Positions 51,285 through 60,720 of a stretch of DNA of 64,000 nt are shown piece by piece (the stretch's first letter is position 1; each line of letters begins with the position of its first letter). The translations under genes and the position numbers were made by a program. The notes under the pieces were generated by a model, which was given only the letters and a program-made list of their open reading frames with translations, was not told the origin of the DNA and did not search any database. Source of the stretch: CAYNRG01 sp047974855 (GTDB taxonomy: Bacteria > Bacillota_I > Bacilli_A > Erysipelotrichales > Erysipelotrichaceae); NCBI GenBank assembly GCA_047974855.1, contig JBKECT010000033.1:8101-72100 (forward strand). The letters are read 5' to 3'.

Positions 51285-52214
51285 CTAAAATAACTTCAAC
51301 TGTCCATCAAAATAAGATATTTGCTTGGACTCTTTTATAATGTCATCTTTCTCAAGTTCGCCTATCAACAAAGGTGATGTTTTATTGTGTTTGGTGATAT
51401 TTTCGCTCACAATTTTCATATCATAATTTGCATAGCAATACAAACACCCATGATTACAGGTGTTGTACATGCCTATATCATTACCTAAAAGACAATCACA
51501 CGCACTTCTTGACGATTTTCTACTTTTAGGTATATCCAATGTGCAATTTATTGCTTTTTCTATAATCGGCTTTGTCATACATCCTGAAATATTAACACCA
51601 AGTTTCCCTAATTCTTTATTTTCGCAACAAGTATATATCTCTAAATTGTTTGCATTAGCAATCTCAACAAACTTTTCAACTAAATATTTTTGATCTAACT
51701 CATTTACGGAATTTATACCTTTAAAGTTTCTAGTTGTATTTCCATATAAATCAATGAAACTAATTACACAGAATTGTATATGGCTCCTTAATTGTGCCAC
51801 CATAGCGCTAAATTGTTCAATATGAAAGTCAATAGTATATTGTTCACTCAAAAATATTGGATCATATCTCCACCCGACAGCATTACTTCCAACTTCTTTT
51901 GAAAGTTCAATTGTTGCTTCTAGTACATCTTGAACATTAGGAACATTGGGTTCTATTTCTTTCCCATAGGGTGTTATAGTCACAAACCAAAATTGCCTAA
52001 AATTTTTTATCTCATTTAATCTTTTTAACATTGGTTTAGGATTTTTAGTGCAGAAACACATCACATCCACAACATCTGGTGATAATCTGTATTTTATAAC
52101 TTGGGATCTATAATATGGATTTCTAACCAATACATACCCTTCTTTAATTCTATTATAAAACCACTCGCTGTAATATGCAGGGATATCTGTTCTGTTTCCT
52201 GTATTAATAATCAT
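51285..52214 (-). CDS. DUF1848 family protein with cysteine cluster
   Basis: 309 residues. Start M-I-I-N-T-G-N-R-T-D-I-P-A-Y-Y-S-E-W is characteristic of DUF1848. The cluster C-D-C-L...Y-N-T-C-N-H-G-C-L-Y-C-Y near residue 245-270 resembles an iron-sulfur site as in radical-SAM-type proteins. Role unknown; possibly DNA repair related (spore photoproduct lyase-like), which is only a likeness. Confidence 0.75.
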   Translation of the reverse strand: MIINTGNRTDIPAYYSEWFYNRIKEGYVLVRNPYYRSQVIKYRLSPDVVDVMCFCTKNPKPMLKRLNEIKNFRQFWFVTITPYGKEIEPNVPNVQDVLEATIELSKEVGSNAVGWRYDPIFLSEQYTIDFHIEQFSAMVAQLRSHIQFCVISFIDLYGNTTRNFKGINSVNELDQKYLVEKFVEIANANNLEIYTCCENKELGKLGVNISGCMTKPIIEKAINCTLDIPKSRKSSRSACDCLLGNDIGMYNTCNHGCLYCYANYDMKIVSENITKHNKTSPLLIGELEKDDIIKESKQISYFDGQLKLF

Positions 52215-52390
52215 GTTATATCCCCCTTGAAATTAACTATTAATTTTACTTATATCTTACTTCTCTTAATTGTCTATCTTTTTATTAATTCAATTGTTAT
52301 AAAAATCTTGAAAGGCGCTACTACTCTGCGTTTCAAGACTTTTATCTATTTATGCTCTAGTCCTACCCAACCCTTTTGGACTCATTCCAT

Positions 52391-53905
52391 CTATTTAAGA
52401 AGTTCTATCGCTTTTTGAAGTTGTGTATCTTTCTCATCATTTAATCGCCATTCGCTAATCACCGCTGACTTTAATACGGACATAACTTCAGGATTTAACT
52501 CATCTGTCGTATCCAGTTGGTGCTCAGTCTTAAATTGAATTAAAGCACTCTGTGTAGATTGATCAAAATATCCATCCACTCTTGCAACATTAAACCCTAA
52601 GAAATCTAAAGCTAACTGCATACTTTTCACTTCATCACTAACTGAATCATAGTGATAAGAAAAATCTTCTTCACCACTAAACCACTCGTAGAATACTTCA
52701 TGGTCTTTCACTTCTACATCAGGTGCAATCCCGACTCCATGAATTGATTCGCCAGATGGTGATAGCCATTCTGATGTTGTGTACTTCAGTGCCGATCCAT
52801 CTCTAAATGGTATTGTTATTTGCACTGTTCCTTTTCCATAGGATGTTGTTCCAACGATTGTTACGTCTTCTCGTTGTTCTCTTAATGCTATGGCCAACAC
52901 TTCAGATGCACTGGCTGTATTTTCATTAATCAATACCACTATGCCATTAATATTGGTGTATAAATCTCCTAATGCAGTTGCTGGCGAGAGACTTCCATCA
53001 CTGTACTTTTGCTGAATCGCAACTTCACCTTTTCCAATAAAGTATCCCGCTAAATGAAGATATGTATCCAAATATCCCCCGCCATTATCACGCAAGTCAA
53101 TAATTAGCTTGGTCATACCCTGTTCCGTTAAGCTATCTAAGTTATCTTGCACTTCTTGTGCTGTTGTATCTCCAAAGCTAGAGATTTCTAAATATCCAAT
53201 ACTACTATCAATCATCTCTCCATAAGCTGTTCCTGATACTTCATCACGAGTTATGCTTAACTCCACAAGTTCTCCCTGTCTCATAAATTCAATGACCACG
53301 ACTGTTCCTTTTTCACCACGAACACGATCTCGAATTGTATCTGTATCCATATTTTCAACTAAATCGCCATCCACTGAATAAAAAATATCTCCCGCTTGAA
53401 CTCCTGCTTGTTCAGCTGGTGAGTTACGAAACACTCTTTCCACAATGTACCCTTCTTCAAGGTCTAAATATTGAACTCCTATCCCAACAAAATTGCTATT
53501 AATTGATTGGGTAAATGTTTCCAATTCTTCTGCTGAAAAATACTCGGTATGTAAGTCTGCTTCATTGGTAGTCATCCCATATAAAGCTTGATCTATTAAT
53601 TGATCCCTGCCATTTTCAAGGCTATCTGAAAAATACCAATCATTTTCCATAATGTCTAATGCCTCTTCAATTTTACTTGACTGTCCTCCCGTTGTTGTTC
53701 CGGTTGTTCCAGATGAGTTTCTAGTTCCTCTTCCTGCGATATAACCCACAAAAAACAAAGATAGCATAGTCAAAATAGCCAGAATTGCTATGAATACATC
53801 ATTCAACTTTCTTTTTTTTACTTGCTTTTGTTCTTCTATTTCATCAGGCCACTGGTGTCTTTCTAATTTCACTCTTACCTTTTTTTCTTCATTTTCATTT
53901 GTCAT
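52391..53905 (-). CDS. CtpA-type S41 carboxyl-terminal processing protease
   Basis: 504 residues from ATG 53905 (GAGGTG site; a GTG 3 codons earlier overlaps that site). Cytoplasmic charged start, one membrane helix (~37-60), PDZ domain (G-V-Q-Y-L-D, A-G-V-Q-A-G-D) and S41 protease domain with N-T-A-S-A-S-E (catalytic Ser) and G-K-G-T-V-Q (catalytic Lys). A C-terminal peptidoglycan-binding-like repeat follows (L-D-F-L-G-F-N-V-A-R-V-D-G-Y-F). It is next to an EnvC-like protein and ftsEX, as in many Firmicutes. Confidence 0.88.
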   Translation of the reverse strand: MTNENEEKKVRVKLERHQWPDEIEEQKQVKKRKLNDVFIAILAILTMLSLFFVGYIAGRGTRNSSGTTGTTTGGQSSKIEEALDIMENDWYFSDSLENGRDQLIDQALYGMTTNEADLHTEYFSAEELETFTQSINSNFVGIGVQYLDLEEGYIVERVFRNSPAEQAGVQAGDIFYSVDGDLVENMDTDTIRDRVRGEKGTVVVIEFMRQGELVELSITRDEVSGTAYGEMIDSSIGYLEISSFGDTTAQEVQDNLDSLTEQGMTKLIIDLRDNGGGYLDTYLHLAGYFIGKGEVAIQQKYSDGSLSPATALGDLYTNINGIVVLINENTASASEVLAIALREQREDVTIVGTTSYGKGTVQITIPFRDGSALKYTTSEWLSPSGESIHGVGIAPDVEVKDHEVFYEWFSGEEDFSYHYDSVSDEVKSMQLALDFLGFNVARVDGYFDQSTQSALIQFKTEHQLDTTDELNPEVMSVLKSAVISEWRLNDEKDTQLQKAIELLK

Positions 53906-53950
53906 GATTTTCACCTCTATAATTTCCTTTTCTATTTTACCACATTTAAT

Positions 53951-53976
53951 AAAAAAACGAGTATTTTTTACTCGTT
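53951..53976 (-). terminator. Terminator of the ftsE-ftsX-M23 operon
   Basis: AACGAGTA / TACTCGTT stem with a T run on the minus strand; overlaps the end of the M23 gene. Confidence 0.75.
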
Positions 53977-55363
53977 ATTCAAACACCGACTCTGGTCGTA
54001 CCCTGCATGGCGCACTCACCTTATCACAAGTTTTAGCTAAAGCTGCACTTCCCCAACCAGCTCCAAAGGATAAATCCCCATTCCATGACTGGACATAGCT
54101 ATTAATACTCATTGTTCCCAACTTGATAACTTCAACATGGGTATGCACTCCAGTAGAGTTACCTGAGCTACCCATCTGTCCAATCGTGTCCCCCGCATCC
54201 ACAATTGTCCCTTGTGAAATTGGAGTTCCTTGTAACAAGTGAATATATTTTACAGCATATAACGTACCACTAATGTTCGTTAATAGATAAACTTGGTTTC
54301 CTCCTCCTGTGCTTCCCCCTTGAGCAGAACCACAAGAGCTTCCAATATAGCCATATGGGCATCCATCCACACTCTTTAAAATATAACCGTTCCCAGCTGC
54401 ACGAATATTTGTTCCACTACTTGCAGCATAATCCACACCTAAATGAACTCCTCCTCCAAAGCTTGCGGGATAATTCCAAGTTCCTGCTGTAATTCTTCCA
54501 CCTATAATCGGCCTTGTAAACCCTGAAGAGTTTGGAATTTCATTTAAGTTCTCACTTATCGACTGTGCTAGCTGCTTTAAACTTTCATAATCAGCTGCTA
54601 TTGTGTTTCCTAATGCTTCTAAGTCCGCTTCTTGCTTCAAAGCTTCTTCTTTAGCAATATTTGCTTCAGCACGAAGTAAAATAATTTGGTCTTGTTTTGA
54701 TTTAATCTCGGCTTTATGCACTTCTAACTCTACTTTTGATGCTTCTAATTCTTCTTTTTCAACACTTAATTCCGCTACTAACGTCTGTAGTTCAACACGT
54801 GTTCTTTCATCATAATTAGCAATATCATTTAGCCCATTGCTTCGTCGAACTAAATCATTCAAATCTTTTGAACCCATAATAATATCCAAATAGTTATTAA
54901 GTCTCATTGATGACTGACTTTCAACCATACGGTTTTTAATTGTTTCACGAAGAGCGCTAATTGCCGCCTCTTTTTCGGTAATCTCTAACTCCTTTGCTGC
55001 AATGGTGGATTCCATAACTGAAATATTTTCATTAATTTCAGCAATTTCTTCTCCAATACCAGCGATTGTCGCATCATAACTGCGAATCTTTTGGGTATAT
55101 TCTTGAATGTTTGCAGCAATTACTTCACGTTGTGCTTCTAAATCATCAAGTTGTTCTTTTAAGTCAGCCGATTGATTACTCACATATTGCAAAAAAGCTG
55201 TACAAAGATCTTGTTCATCTTCCGTTAACTCTGATGTTGGTTTTGAACACAGCAATGTGTATTCTGTTTTATTCTCCTCGAAGTCTTCATCATCTGCTAA
55301 GACTGGTGTAATAAATCCTGTCACCATCAGTAGACTTAATGTTATACTAACTACTTTCTTCAT
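53975..55363 (-). CDS. EnvC-like coiled-coil M23 peptidase / FtsEX partner
   Basis: 462 residues from ATG 55363, overlapping the ftsX stop (ATGA). Signal peptide (~1-23), long coiled coil (~65-270, repeated E-E-L-E-A-S-K and I-A-A-N-I patterns), then a LytM/M23 domain with H-L-G-V-D-Y-A and H-T-H-V-E. EnvC and its Gram-positive counterparts (PcsB, CwlO) are controlled by FtsEX and cut peptidoglycan during division or elongation. The H-x-x-x-D and H-x-H metal motifs suggest this one is itself an active peptidase, unlike EnvC. Confidence 0.85.
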   Translation of the reverse strand: MKKVVSITLSLLMVTGFITPVLADDEDFEENKTEYTLLCSKPTSELTEDEQDLCTAFLQYVSNQSADLKEQLDDLEAQREVIAANIQEYTQKIRSYDATIAGIGEEIAEINENISVMESTIAAKELEITEKEAAISALRETIKNRMVESQSSMRLNNYLDIIMGSKDLNDLVRRSNGLNDIANYDERTRVELQTLVAELSVEKEELEASKVELEVHKAEIKSKQDQIILLRAEANIAKEEALKQEADLEALGNTIAADYESLKQLAQSISENLNEIPNSSGFTRPIIGGRITAGTWNYPASFGGGVHLGVDYAASSGTNIRAAGNGYILKSVDGCPYGYIGSSCGSAQGGSTGGGNQVYLLTNISGTLYAVKYIHLLQGTPISQGTIVDAGDTIGQMGSSGNSTGVHTHVEVIKLGTMSINSYVQSWNGDLSFGAGWGSAALAKTCDKVSAPCRVRPESVFE

Positions 55364-56265
55364 CGTTTCCACCTCAAATATTTTGTCACCGACAAAAAGC
55401 TTCCTAATAGTCCCACTAACATCCCAACTGTAAGCAAAATTAAAGAGACTTGTAATACAAATGGATGTGGAGCTATCAATTCAAACATATTGGAAATTAG
55501 TACTCCTCCTGTTGTTTGATAAAGATAAATATATAAGAAAATCGTTAAAAGAATTGGAATAATCGCTCCCAGTGCTCCAATAATGACTCCCTCCACCATA
55601 AATGGAGCTCTTATAAATCCGTTTTTTGCTCCAACATTTCGCATAATTGAAATTTCATCTGCTCGAGCTAGAATAGTTAATTTAATGGTATTTTGAATTA
55701 AGAAAATTGCCAACAAGCTCAATGCTATAACCAACATAAATCCACCATTTCTAACAGAGTCCAACGCTTGTACTAACAGGACAGCACTCTCTCCTCCATA
55801 GTTAGTTTCATATACCCCTTCAATCGCACGAATTGCTGCCGCTAAAGTTTCTAAGTTTTCACCACTTTCAACTTGAACATAGTACGCATGATGCATTGGG
55901 TTATCTTCCCGATATCCTTCAAATAACGCTCGCTCTTCTTCTTTTTCAAACAAGTTAATATAAGCATCTAATTCTTCATCTTTGGTATAGAATTGAACTG
56001 TTTCAACTTCTGCCAAATCCATAATTGCTAAGCCGATTCGGTCAATATTTTCTTGCGATTCATAACTATAGTCAATTAAAACTGAGATCTGAATCTTCCC
56101 TTCAATGTTATTGGTCATTGATGCGACATTCGCAGTAAAGATTGCAAAAATACTTATAATAATCAAGGTGATGGTTACCGCCATCGCACTAGATAGTGAC
56201 ATTGCCGCATGGCGTCCAACACCAAAAAATCCTTCTTTTATATGTCGTAGAAATCTATTTAACAT
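55360..56265 (-). CDS. ftsX: Cell-division ABC permease FtsX
   Basis: 301 residues from ATG 56265, 11 nt after GGAGG inside the ftsE end; earlier ATGs are too near that site. N-terminal helix (~25-45), extracellular domain, and three C-terminal helices with I-S-I-M-R-N-V-G-A-K-N-G-F-I-R-A-P-F, the FtsX signature. It couples FtsE ATP hydrolysis to the wall hydrolase next in the operon. Confidence 0.92.
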   Translation of the reverse strand: MLNRFLRHIKEGFFGVGRHAAMSLSSAMAVTITLIIISIFAIFTANVASMTNNIEGKIQISVLIDYSYESQENIDRIGLAIMDLAEVETVQFYTKDEELDAYINLFEKEEERALFEGYREDNPMHHAYYVQVESGENLETLAAAIRAIEGVYETNYGGESAVLLVQALDSVRNGGFMLVIALSLLAIFLIQNTIKLTILARADEISIMRNVGAKNGFIRAPFMVEGVIIGALGAIIPILLTIFLYIYLYQTTGGVLISNMFELIAPHPFVLQVSLILLTVGMLVGLLGSFLSVTKYLRWKR

Positions 56266-56947
56266 GGTGTGCATATCCTCCTTCATCTAAATCTGCAGCA
56301 ATATGCCCATCTTCTAAAACTATGGTTCTCTTACGGAATTCATTAACCAGTGCATCATCATGGGTTACCATAACAATCGTTGTGTCTTCTTCTCGATTAA
56401 TTTTTTCTAGCAACATCATAATCTCTGATGATTTCCCTGGATCTAAATTCCCTGTCGGCTCATCCGCAATAAGCACTCGTGGTTTATTTGCAATTGCTCT
56501 TGCAATCGCCACCCGTTGTTGCTGACCACCTGATAATTCGCTTGGAAAAGAGTTTCCTTTATCACTAAGTCCAACCAAACGCAAAACTTCACGAACTCTT
56601 TTCCGTGTTGTCGTTTTATTCATATCAATAACTTCTAAAGCATAAGATACATTTTCAAAAATTGTTTTTGCCTCAAGCAAGCGAAAATCTTGGAAAACAA
56701 CTCCAATATTTCGTCGATAGAGAGGAACTCGGGAGTGTTTTAATTTCCCTACATTAATCCCAACAACCGATACATCACCCTTGCTTGGAATTTCCTCTCC
56801 ATCCAAAAGTTTAATCAAAGTTGATTTACCTGAACCTGTCGGTCCGATTATATATACAAACTCTCCTTGTTTAATTTCTAAATTAACATTATACAAAGCA
56901 TTAACTCCATTTTTATAAGTTTTGCTTACATTGGATAATTGGATCAT
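56255..56947 (-). CDS. ftsE: Cell-division ABC ATPase FtsE
   Basis: 230 residues; Walker A G-P-T-G-S-G-K-S-T, signature L-S-G-G-Q-Q-Q-R, Walker B V-L-I-A-D-E-P-T-G-N-L-D, H-loop M-V-T-H-D. The start M-I-Q-L-S-N-V-S-K-T-Y-K-N-G and D-F-R-L-L-E match FtsE. Confidence 0.95.
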   Translation of the reverse strand: MIQLSNVSKTYKNGVNALYNVNLEIKQGEFVYIIGPTGSGKSTLIKLLDGEEIPSKGDVSVVGINVGKLKHSRVPLYRRNIGVVFQDFRLLEAKTIFENVSYALEVIDMNKTTTRKRVREVLRLVGLSDKGNSFPSELSGGQQQRVAIARAIANKPRVLIADEPTGNLDPGKSSEIMMLLEKINREEDTTIVMVTHDDALVNEFRKRTIVLEDGHIAADLDEGGYAHHVK

Positions 56948-56984
56948 CTTTATATTCTCCTCACTTCCATTTTATTATATCACA

Positions 56985-57830
56985 TTAAACACGATATCCA
57001 AAACTAAACCCTTCCCCATGAACATCTGTAGCATCTGTAGCAATTAAGAATGCTTTCTCGTCGATTTTATTTACTAACTCTATAACTTTATTATATTCCT
57101 TTTGACTCACCACAACAAGCAACACTTTTTTTTCTTCTTGGGTATACCCACCTTGTGCATTCAATAAAGTTGTCCCACGATCTAATTCATCATGAATGAG
57201 CTGTGATATCTCTTGATATTTTTCAGAGATTATTTGAATGGACTTTGATTGTGCACCACCAGAAGATAAAATTTTTGAAATGGCAAATGTTGTCGTAAAC
57301 ACCGCTACAAACCCAATGAGTACTTTTTCCAAATCATATGCCCACAGACCTAAGGCAACTGTGCAAGCATCCACCATTAGAATTAAAGTTGCTACTGGTA
57401 TTTTAGTATACCGATGAATGATGAGTGGGGGAATATCCATTCCTCCAGTGCTTGCCCCTGTTCGAATTACTAATCCAATTCCAACTCCAGCGATAAGTCC
57501 ACCGTAGAAAGATGCCATCAATGGTTCTATTGTTGGCGGTTTGACAAAAGCTACAATAACTGTTAAAAATATCGGATAGATAAAAGAGCTAAGACCTGTT
57601 TGTAGTGCAAATTTCTTCCCAAGCACTAACCAACCAATAAAAAACAAACCCAAGACCAAGGCATTCGCAATCATTTCTGTAGGAAACGGAAATATCGACT
57701 TTAAAACTACCGCAACCCCAACAACTCCTCCGGATAAAATGTCATATGGAATGAGGAAAAATCCTACTGCAAATGCTAGTAAGAGATTTCCACCTATAAT
57801 AAACGCTATTGATTTTGCTGAACTTTTCAT
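56985..57830 (-). CDS. YitT-family membrane protein (DUF161 + DUF2179)
   Basis: 281 residues. Five to six helices (D-I-L-S-G-G-V-V-G-V-A and R-T-G-A-S-T-G-G-M-D are family marks) and a C-terminal cytoplasmic domain (~205-281). Function unknown. Located just upstream of ftsE on the same strand with a 37-nt gap, so it could share its transcript. Confidence 0.85.
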   Translation of the reverse strand: MKSSAKSIAFIIGGNLLLAFAVGFFLIPYDILSGGVVGVAVVLKSIFPFPTEMIANALVLGLFFIGWLVLGKKFALQTGLSSFIYPIFLTVIVAFVKPPTIEPLMASFYGGLIAGVGIGLVIRTGASTGGMDIPPLIIHRYTKIPVATLILMVDACTVALGLWAYDLEKVLIGFVAVFTTTFAISKILSSGGAQSKSIQIISEKYQEISQLIHDELDRGTTLLNAQGGYTQEEKKVLLVVVSQKEYNKVIELVNKIDEKAFLIATDATDVHGEGFSFGYRV

Positions 57831-57924
57831 AATACCCTCATTCTTTTCCTATTTATAATAACATAAATTTGCATTAAAGCACTATTTTCTGTTAAAATTG
57901 AAAAAAGTAGAAAGTAGGTATTTT

Positions 57925-59568
57925 ATGAAAAATAGATTATGGCTTATATCTATTGTTTTATTTTTAGTTTTGTTTGCAGTTGGTTTTTATTTCTTCCTGC
58001 CCGCCCTTAATTTTCAATCCGATTCATTTTATTTATTCATCGTTATGATTTTTGCAATTTCTTTGGCACCACTATTTTTATCTGCTGCCACTGTCACTCA
58101 GCGGTATAATCAAAAAATATTAACTTTTGCATCCACCCCGTTATTAAAAGTTTTTGGTGTGTGCGGAATTTTAGTTGCCGTTTACTTAGCTGGAGCTTTA
58201 ATTTTTTCTCCTGCCTTTAGCAGCTCTCGTTATGCCGAGAGAATTACTGTAACCGATGGCAGTTTTGCCGAAGATATCGCAGAGGTTGACTTGGATAATC
58301 TCCCTCTATTAGATAAAGATAGTACTCAGCGAGTTGGAGATCGTGTTATGGGGCAACTTCCTGAGCTTATCTCTCAATTTGAAGTGTCTGATCAATATAC
58401 CCAAATTAGTTACCAAGGACGTTTGGTTCGCGTTACTCCATTAGAGTATGCTGGCTTATTTAAATGGCTAGGAAATCGTGCAGAAGGATCTCCTGGATAT
58501 ATCTTAGTGGATAGCACAACAGGAGAAGCAAGCTTAGTTAAATTAGAACATGGAATGAAATACTTAACTAGTGCTTACTTTAATGAAAACCTACATCGCT
58601 TAATTCGCTTTCAATATCCAACTGAAATGTTAGCAACCTCTGTTTTTGAAATTGATGATGACGGCAATCCTTTCTTTATTACCCCTGTTGTTTCAATGAA
58701 GTGGGTTGGCATATTGCCAGATATCAAAGGGGCTATTGTTACAGACCCTATCAGTGGGGACTCAACTTACTATAACATCTCAGATGTTCCATTATGGGTT
58801 GATCATGTCTATCCAAGCTCACTAGTTCTTGAGCAAATTAATGATTGGGGAACTTATCAAAATGGATGGTTAAATAGTTTCATTGGTCAAAAAAATGTTC
58901 GCCAATCTACCGAAGGATATACTTACCTTTCAGATGAAACTGATATTTTCATTTATACAGGAATTACATCAGCTGCTGCCGATGAATCTAATATTGGATT
59001 TATCCTAACAAACCTTAGAACAAAAGAAACCAAGTTCTACGCCGTTCCAGGTGCTGAAGAATTTAGCGCCATGAGTTCTGCTGAAGGTGCTGTACAAGAA
59101 AAAGGCTACACTTCAACTTTTCCATTGTTAATCAACCTTAATGGACGTCCTACCTATTTATCTTCTCTAAAAGATAGCGCAGGATTAGTAAAGTCATATG
59201 CTTTTGTTGATGTTCAAGATTACCAAAAAGTAAAAGTAACCGATAGCACAAGTGGATTAGAAGTTGCCGCTGCTTCTTACCTTTCCATGATAGGCAATGA
59301 AGTCATTAGTGTCGATGAAAGTGAAGAATTTGCAGGTGTTATCGATTCGATTGAAAGTGTTGTGATTGATGGAAACACTTACTTCTATATTACGCTAGTA
59401 AATGAACCTACAATCTTTAAAGCACCAATTAACACAGATGATCGGCTTCCATTCTTAAGCGAAAATATCCATATTAGTTTCACTCATTCTAACGGTGTTA
59501 TCTTAAAAATCAATGCAATCCAAGCACCATTAATTGAACCTACCACTCCCACTGAAAGTGGAGAATAA
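57925..59568 (+). CDS. Large membrane-anchored protein of unknown function, 547 residues
   Basis: The start is ATG 57925 (AAGTAGG site); an earlier TTG is less likely. Three hydrophobic helices (about 4-24, 34-54, 76-96) and then a large extracytoplasmic part with repeated beta-type segments. It carries F-K-W-L-G-N-R-A-E-G-S-P-G-Y and Y-P-S-S-L-V-L, and ends in a T-P-T-E-S-G-E tail. No family recognised with certainty. Confidence 0.65.
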   Translation: MKNRLWLISIVLFLVLFAVGFYFFLPALNFQSDSFYLFIVMIFAISLAPLFLSAATVTQRYNQKILTFASTPLLKVFGVCGILVAVYLAGALIFSPAFSSSRYAERITVTDGSFAEDIAEVDLDNLPLLDKDSTQRVGDRVMGQLPELISQFEVSDQYTQISYQGRLVRVTPLEYAGLFKWLGNRAEGSPGYILVDSTTGEASLVKLEHGMKYLTSAYFNENLHRLIRFQYPTEMLATSVFEIDDDGNPFFITPVVSMKWVGILPDIKGAIVTDPISGDSTYYNISDVPLWVDHVYPSSLVLEQINDWGTYQNGWLNSFIGQKNVRQSTEGYTYLSDETDIFIYTGITSAAADESNIGFILTNLRTKETKFYAVPGAEEFSAMSSAEGAVQEKGYTSTFPLLINLNGRPTYLSSLKDSAGLVKSYAFVDVQDYQKVKVTDSTSGLEVAAASYLSMIGNEVISVDESEEFAGVIDSIESVVIDGNTYFYITLVNEPTIFKAPINTDDRLPFLSENIHISFTHSNGVILKINAIQAPLIEPTTPTESGE

Positions 59569-59581
59569 GTTTTCATAACAT

Positions 59582-59612
59582 AAAAGCCCACTACAAATTG
59601 CAGTGGGCTTTT
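59582..59612. terminator. Bidirectional terminator between convergent genes
   Basis: AAAAGCCCACT / AGTGGGCTTTT stem, T runs on both strands. Confidence 0.88.
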
Positions 59613-59621
59613 CTTATAAAT

Positions 59622-60720
59622 TTATAGTTGTTTTTTTAAGTAACCAAAGATAAACTCATCCAAGTCACCATCCATTACCTTTTGAACATTCCCGACTTCT
59701 ACTTCTGTTCTATGATCTTTAACAAGAGTGTACGGACAAAAAACATAAGAACGAATTTGAGACCCCCACTCTATCGCTTTTTGCTCTCCCTTAATTTCAT
59801 TTACTTTCTCAAGTTGTTCCTCAATCATTCTTTGGTACAATTTTGATTTCAACATATTTAAACAGTGTTCACGATTTTTAATCTGGCTTCTTTCTGTTTG
59901 ACAAGTAACCATAATCCCCGTTGGTAAATGCACCATTCTAACCGCGCTATCTGTTGTATTAACATGCTGTCCACCAGCACCACTAGCGCGCATTGTACTA
60001 ATTTCTAAATCTTTTTCTTCAATATTTATTTCAATATCATTATTAAATTGTGGCATAATATCCACTGAGGCAAACGAAGTGTGTCTTCTTCCAGAAGAAT
60101 CAAAAGGAGATATTCTCACAAGCCTATGAACTCCCTTTTCAGCTTTTAAGTAGCCGTACGCCATAAATCCTTCAATCAAAATGCTGCACGATTTAATACC
60201 CGCTTCTTCACCATCCTGATAGTCTAAAATACTAACCTTATATCCTTTACTTTCTGCCCAGCGTGAATACATCCGATACAACATCTGTGCCCAATCTTGA
60301 GATTCTGTTCCACCTGCTCCAGGATGAAGCTCAAGAATAACATTATTCTTATCATAAGGATGGCTTAGTAACACCATAATTTCAAAATCAGAAAAACGAT
60401 CAATGATTTCTTTATATTCCTCTTCAAAAAGTTCTAGTAGCTCTCCATCATAGTGTTGCTTTAACTCATCACTTGTTTCAAGCAACCCCGCTACTTGTTT
60501 GTTTATTTCGGTATGATTTGAAATCAACGATCGAAGCGCATTTGTTTCTTGAATTAAACTTTGAGCACTTTGTGCATTATCCCAAAATGATTCCTGCTCC
60601 ATCTTCTTTTCATTATCTTGGACTAGTTTCCCTTTTTCATCTAAGTCAAAGAGAATCGCCAAGCTGAATTAGCTTGGCTTTTATTTCATCAAGATTTTGC
60701 TTCATTTCATAAATTTCCAT
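59622..60720 (-). CDS. prfB: Peptide chain release factor 2, made by programmed +1 frameshift
   Basis: The true start is ATG 60720 (sharing TAATG with the secA stop). It gives 24 codons, [10 protein letters not shown]...Q-L-G-D-S-L, then TGA at 60648-60646 in the context CTTTGAC. A +1 shift continues D-L-D-E-K-G-K to 59622, 365 residues in total. S-P-F at ~204-206 recognises stop codons (UGA/UAA) and G-G-Q at ~249-251 releases the peptide. The shift is the known autoregulation of RF2. The usual AGGGGG stimulator before CTTTGA is not clear here; a perfect hairpin GCCAAGCT-AATTC-AGCTTGGC lies there instead. Confidence 0.95.
60653..60678 (-). promoter_or_regulatory. Hairpin just upstream of the prfB frameshift site
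   Basis: On the minus strand GCCAAGCT, loop AATTC, AGCTTGGC, then GATTCT and the slip site CTTTGAC. Eight perfect pairs. A role in frameshifting is a hypothesis. Confidence 0.55.

Noticed and set aside
52101..52418. 105-residue plus-strand frame between the DUF1848 and CtpA genes
   Set aside because: Mostly antisense to real genes, without a ribosome site or gene-like composition.
58341..58358. Another GGGGCAACTT in the 547-residue protein gene
   Set aside because: Only one half of the palindrome; continues CCTGAG, so a chance match.
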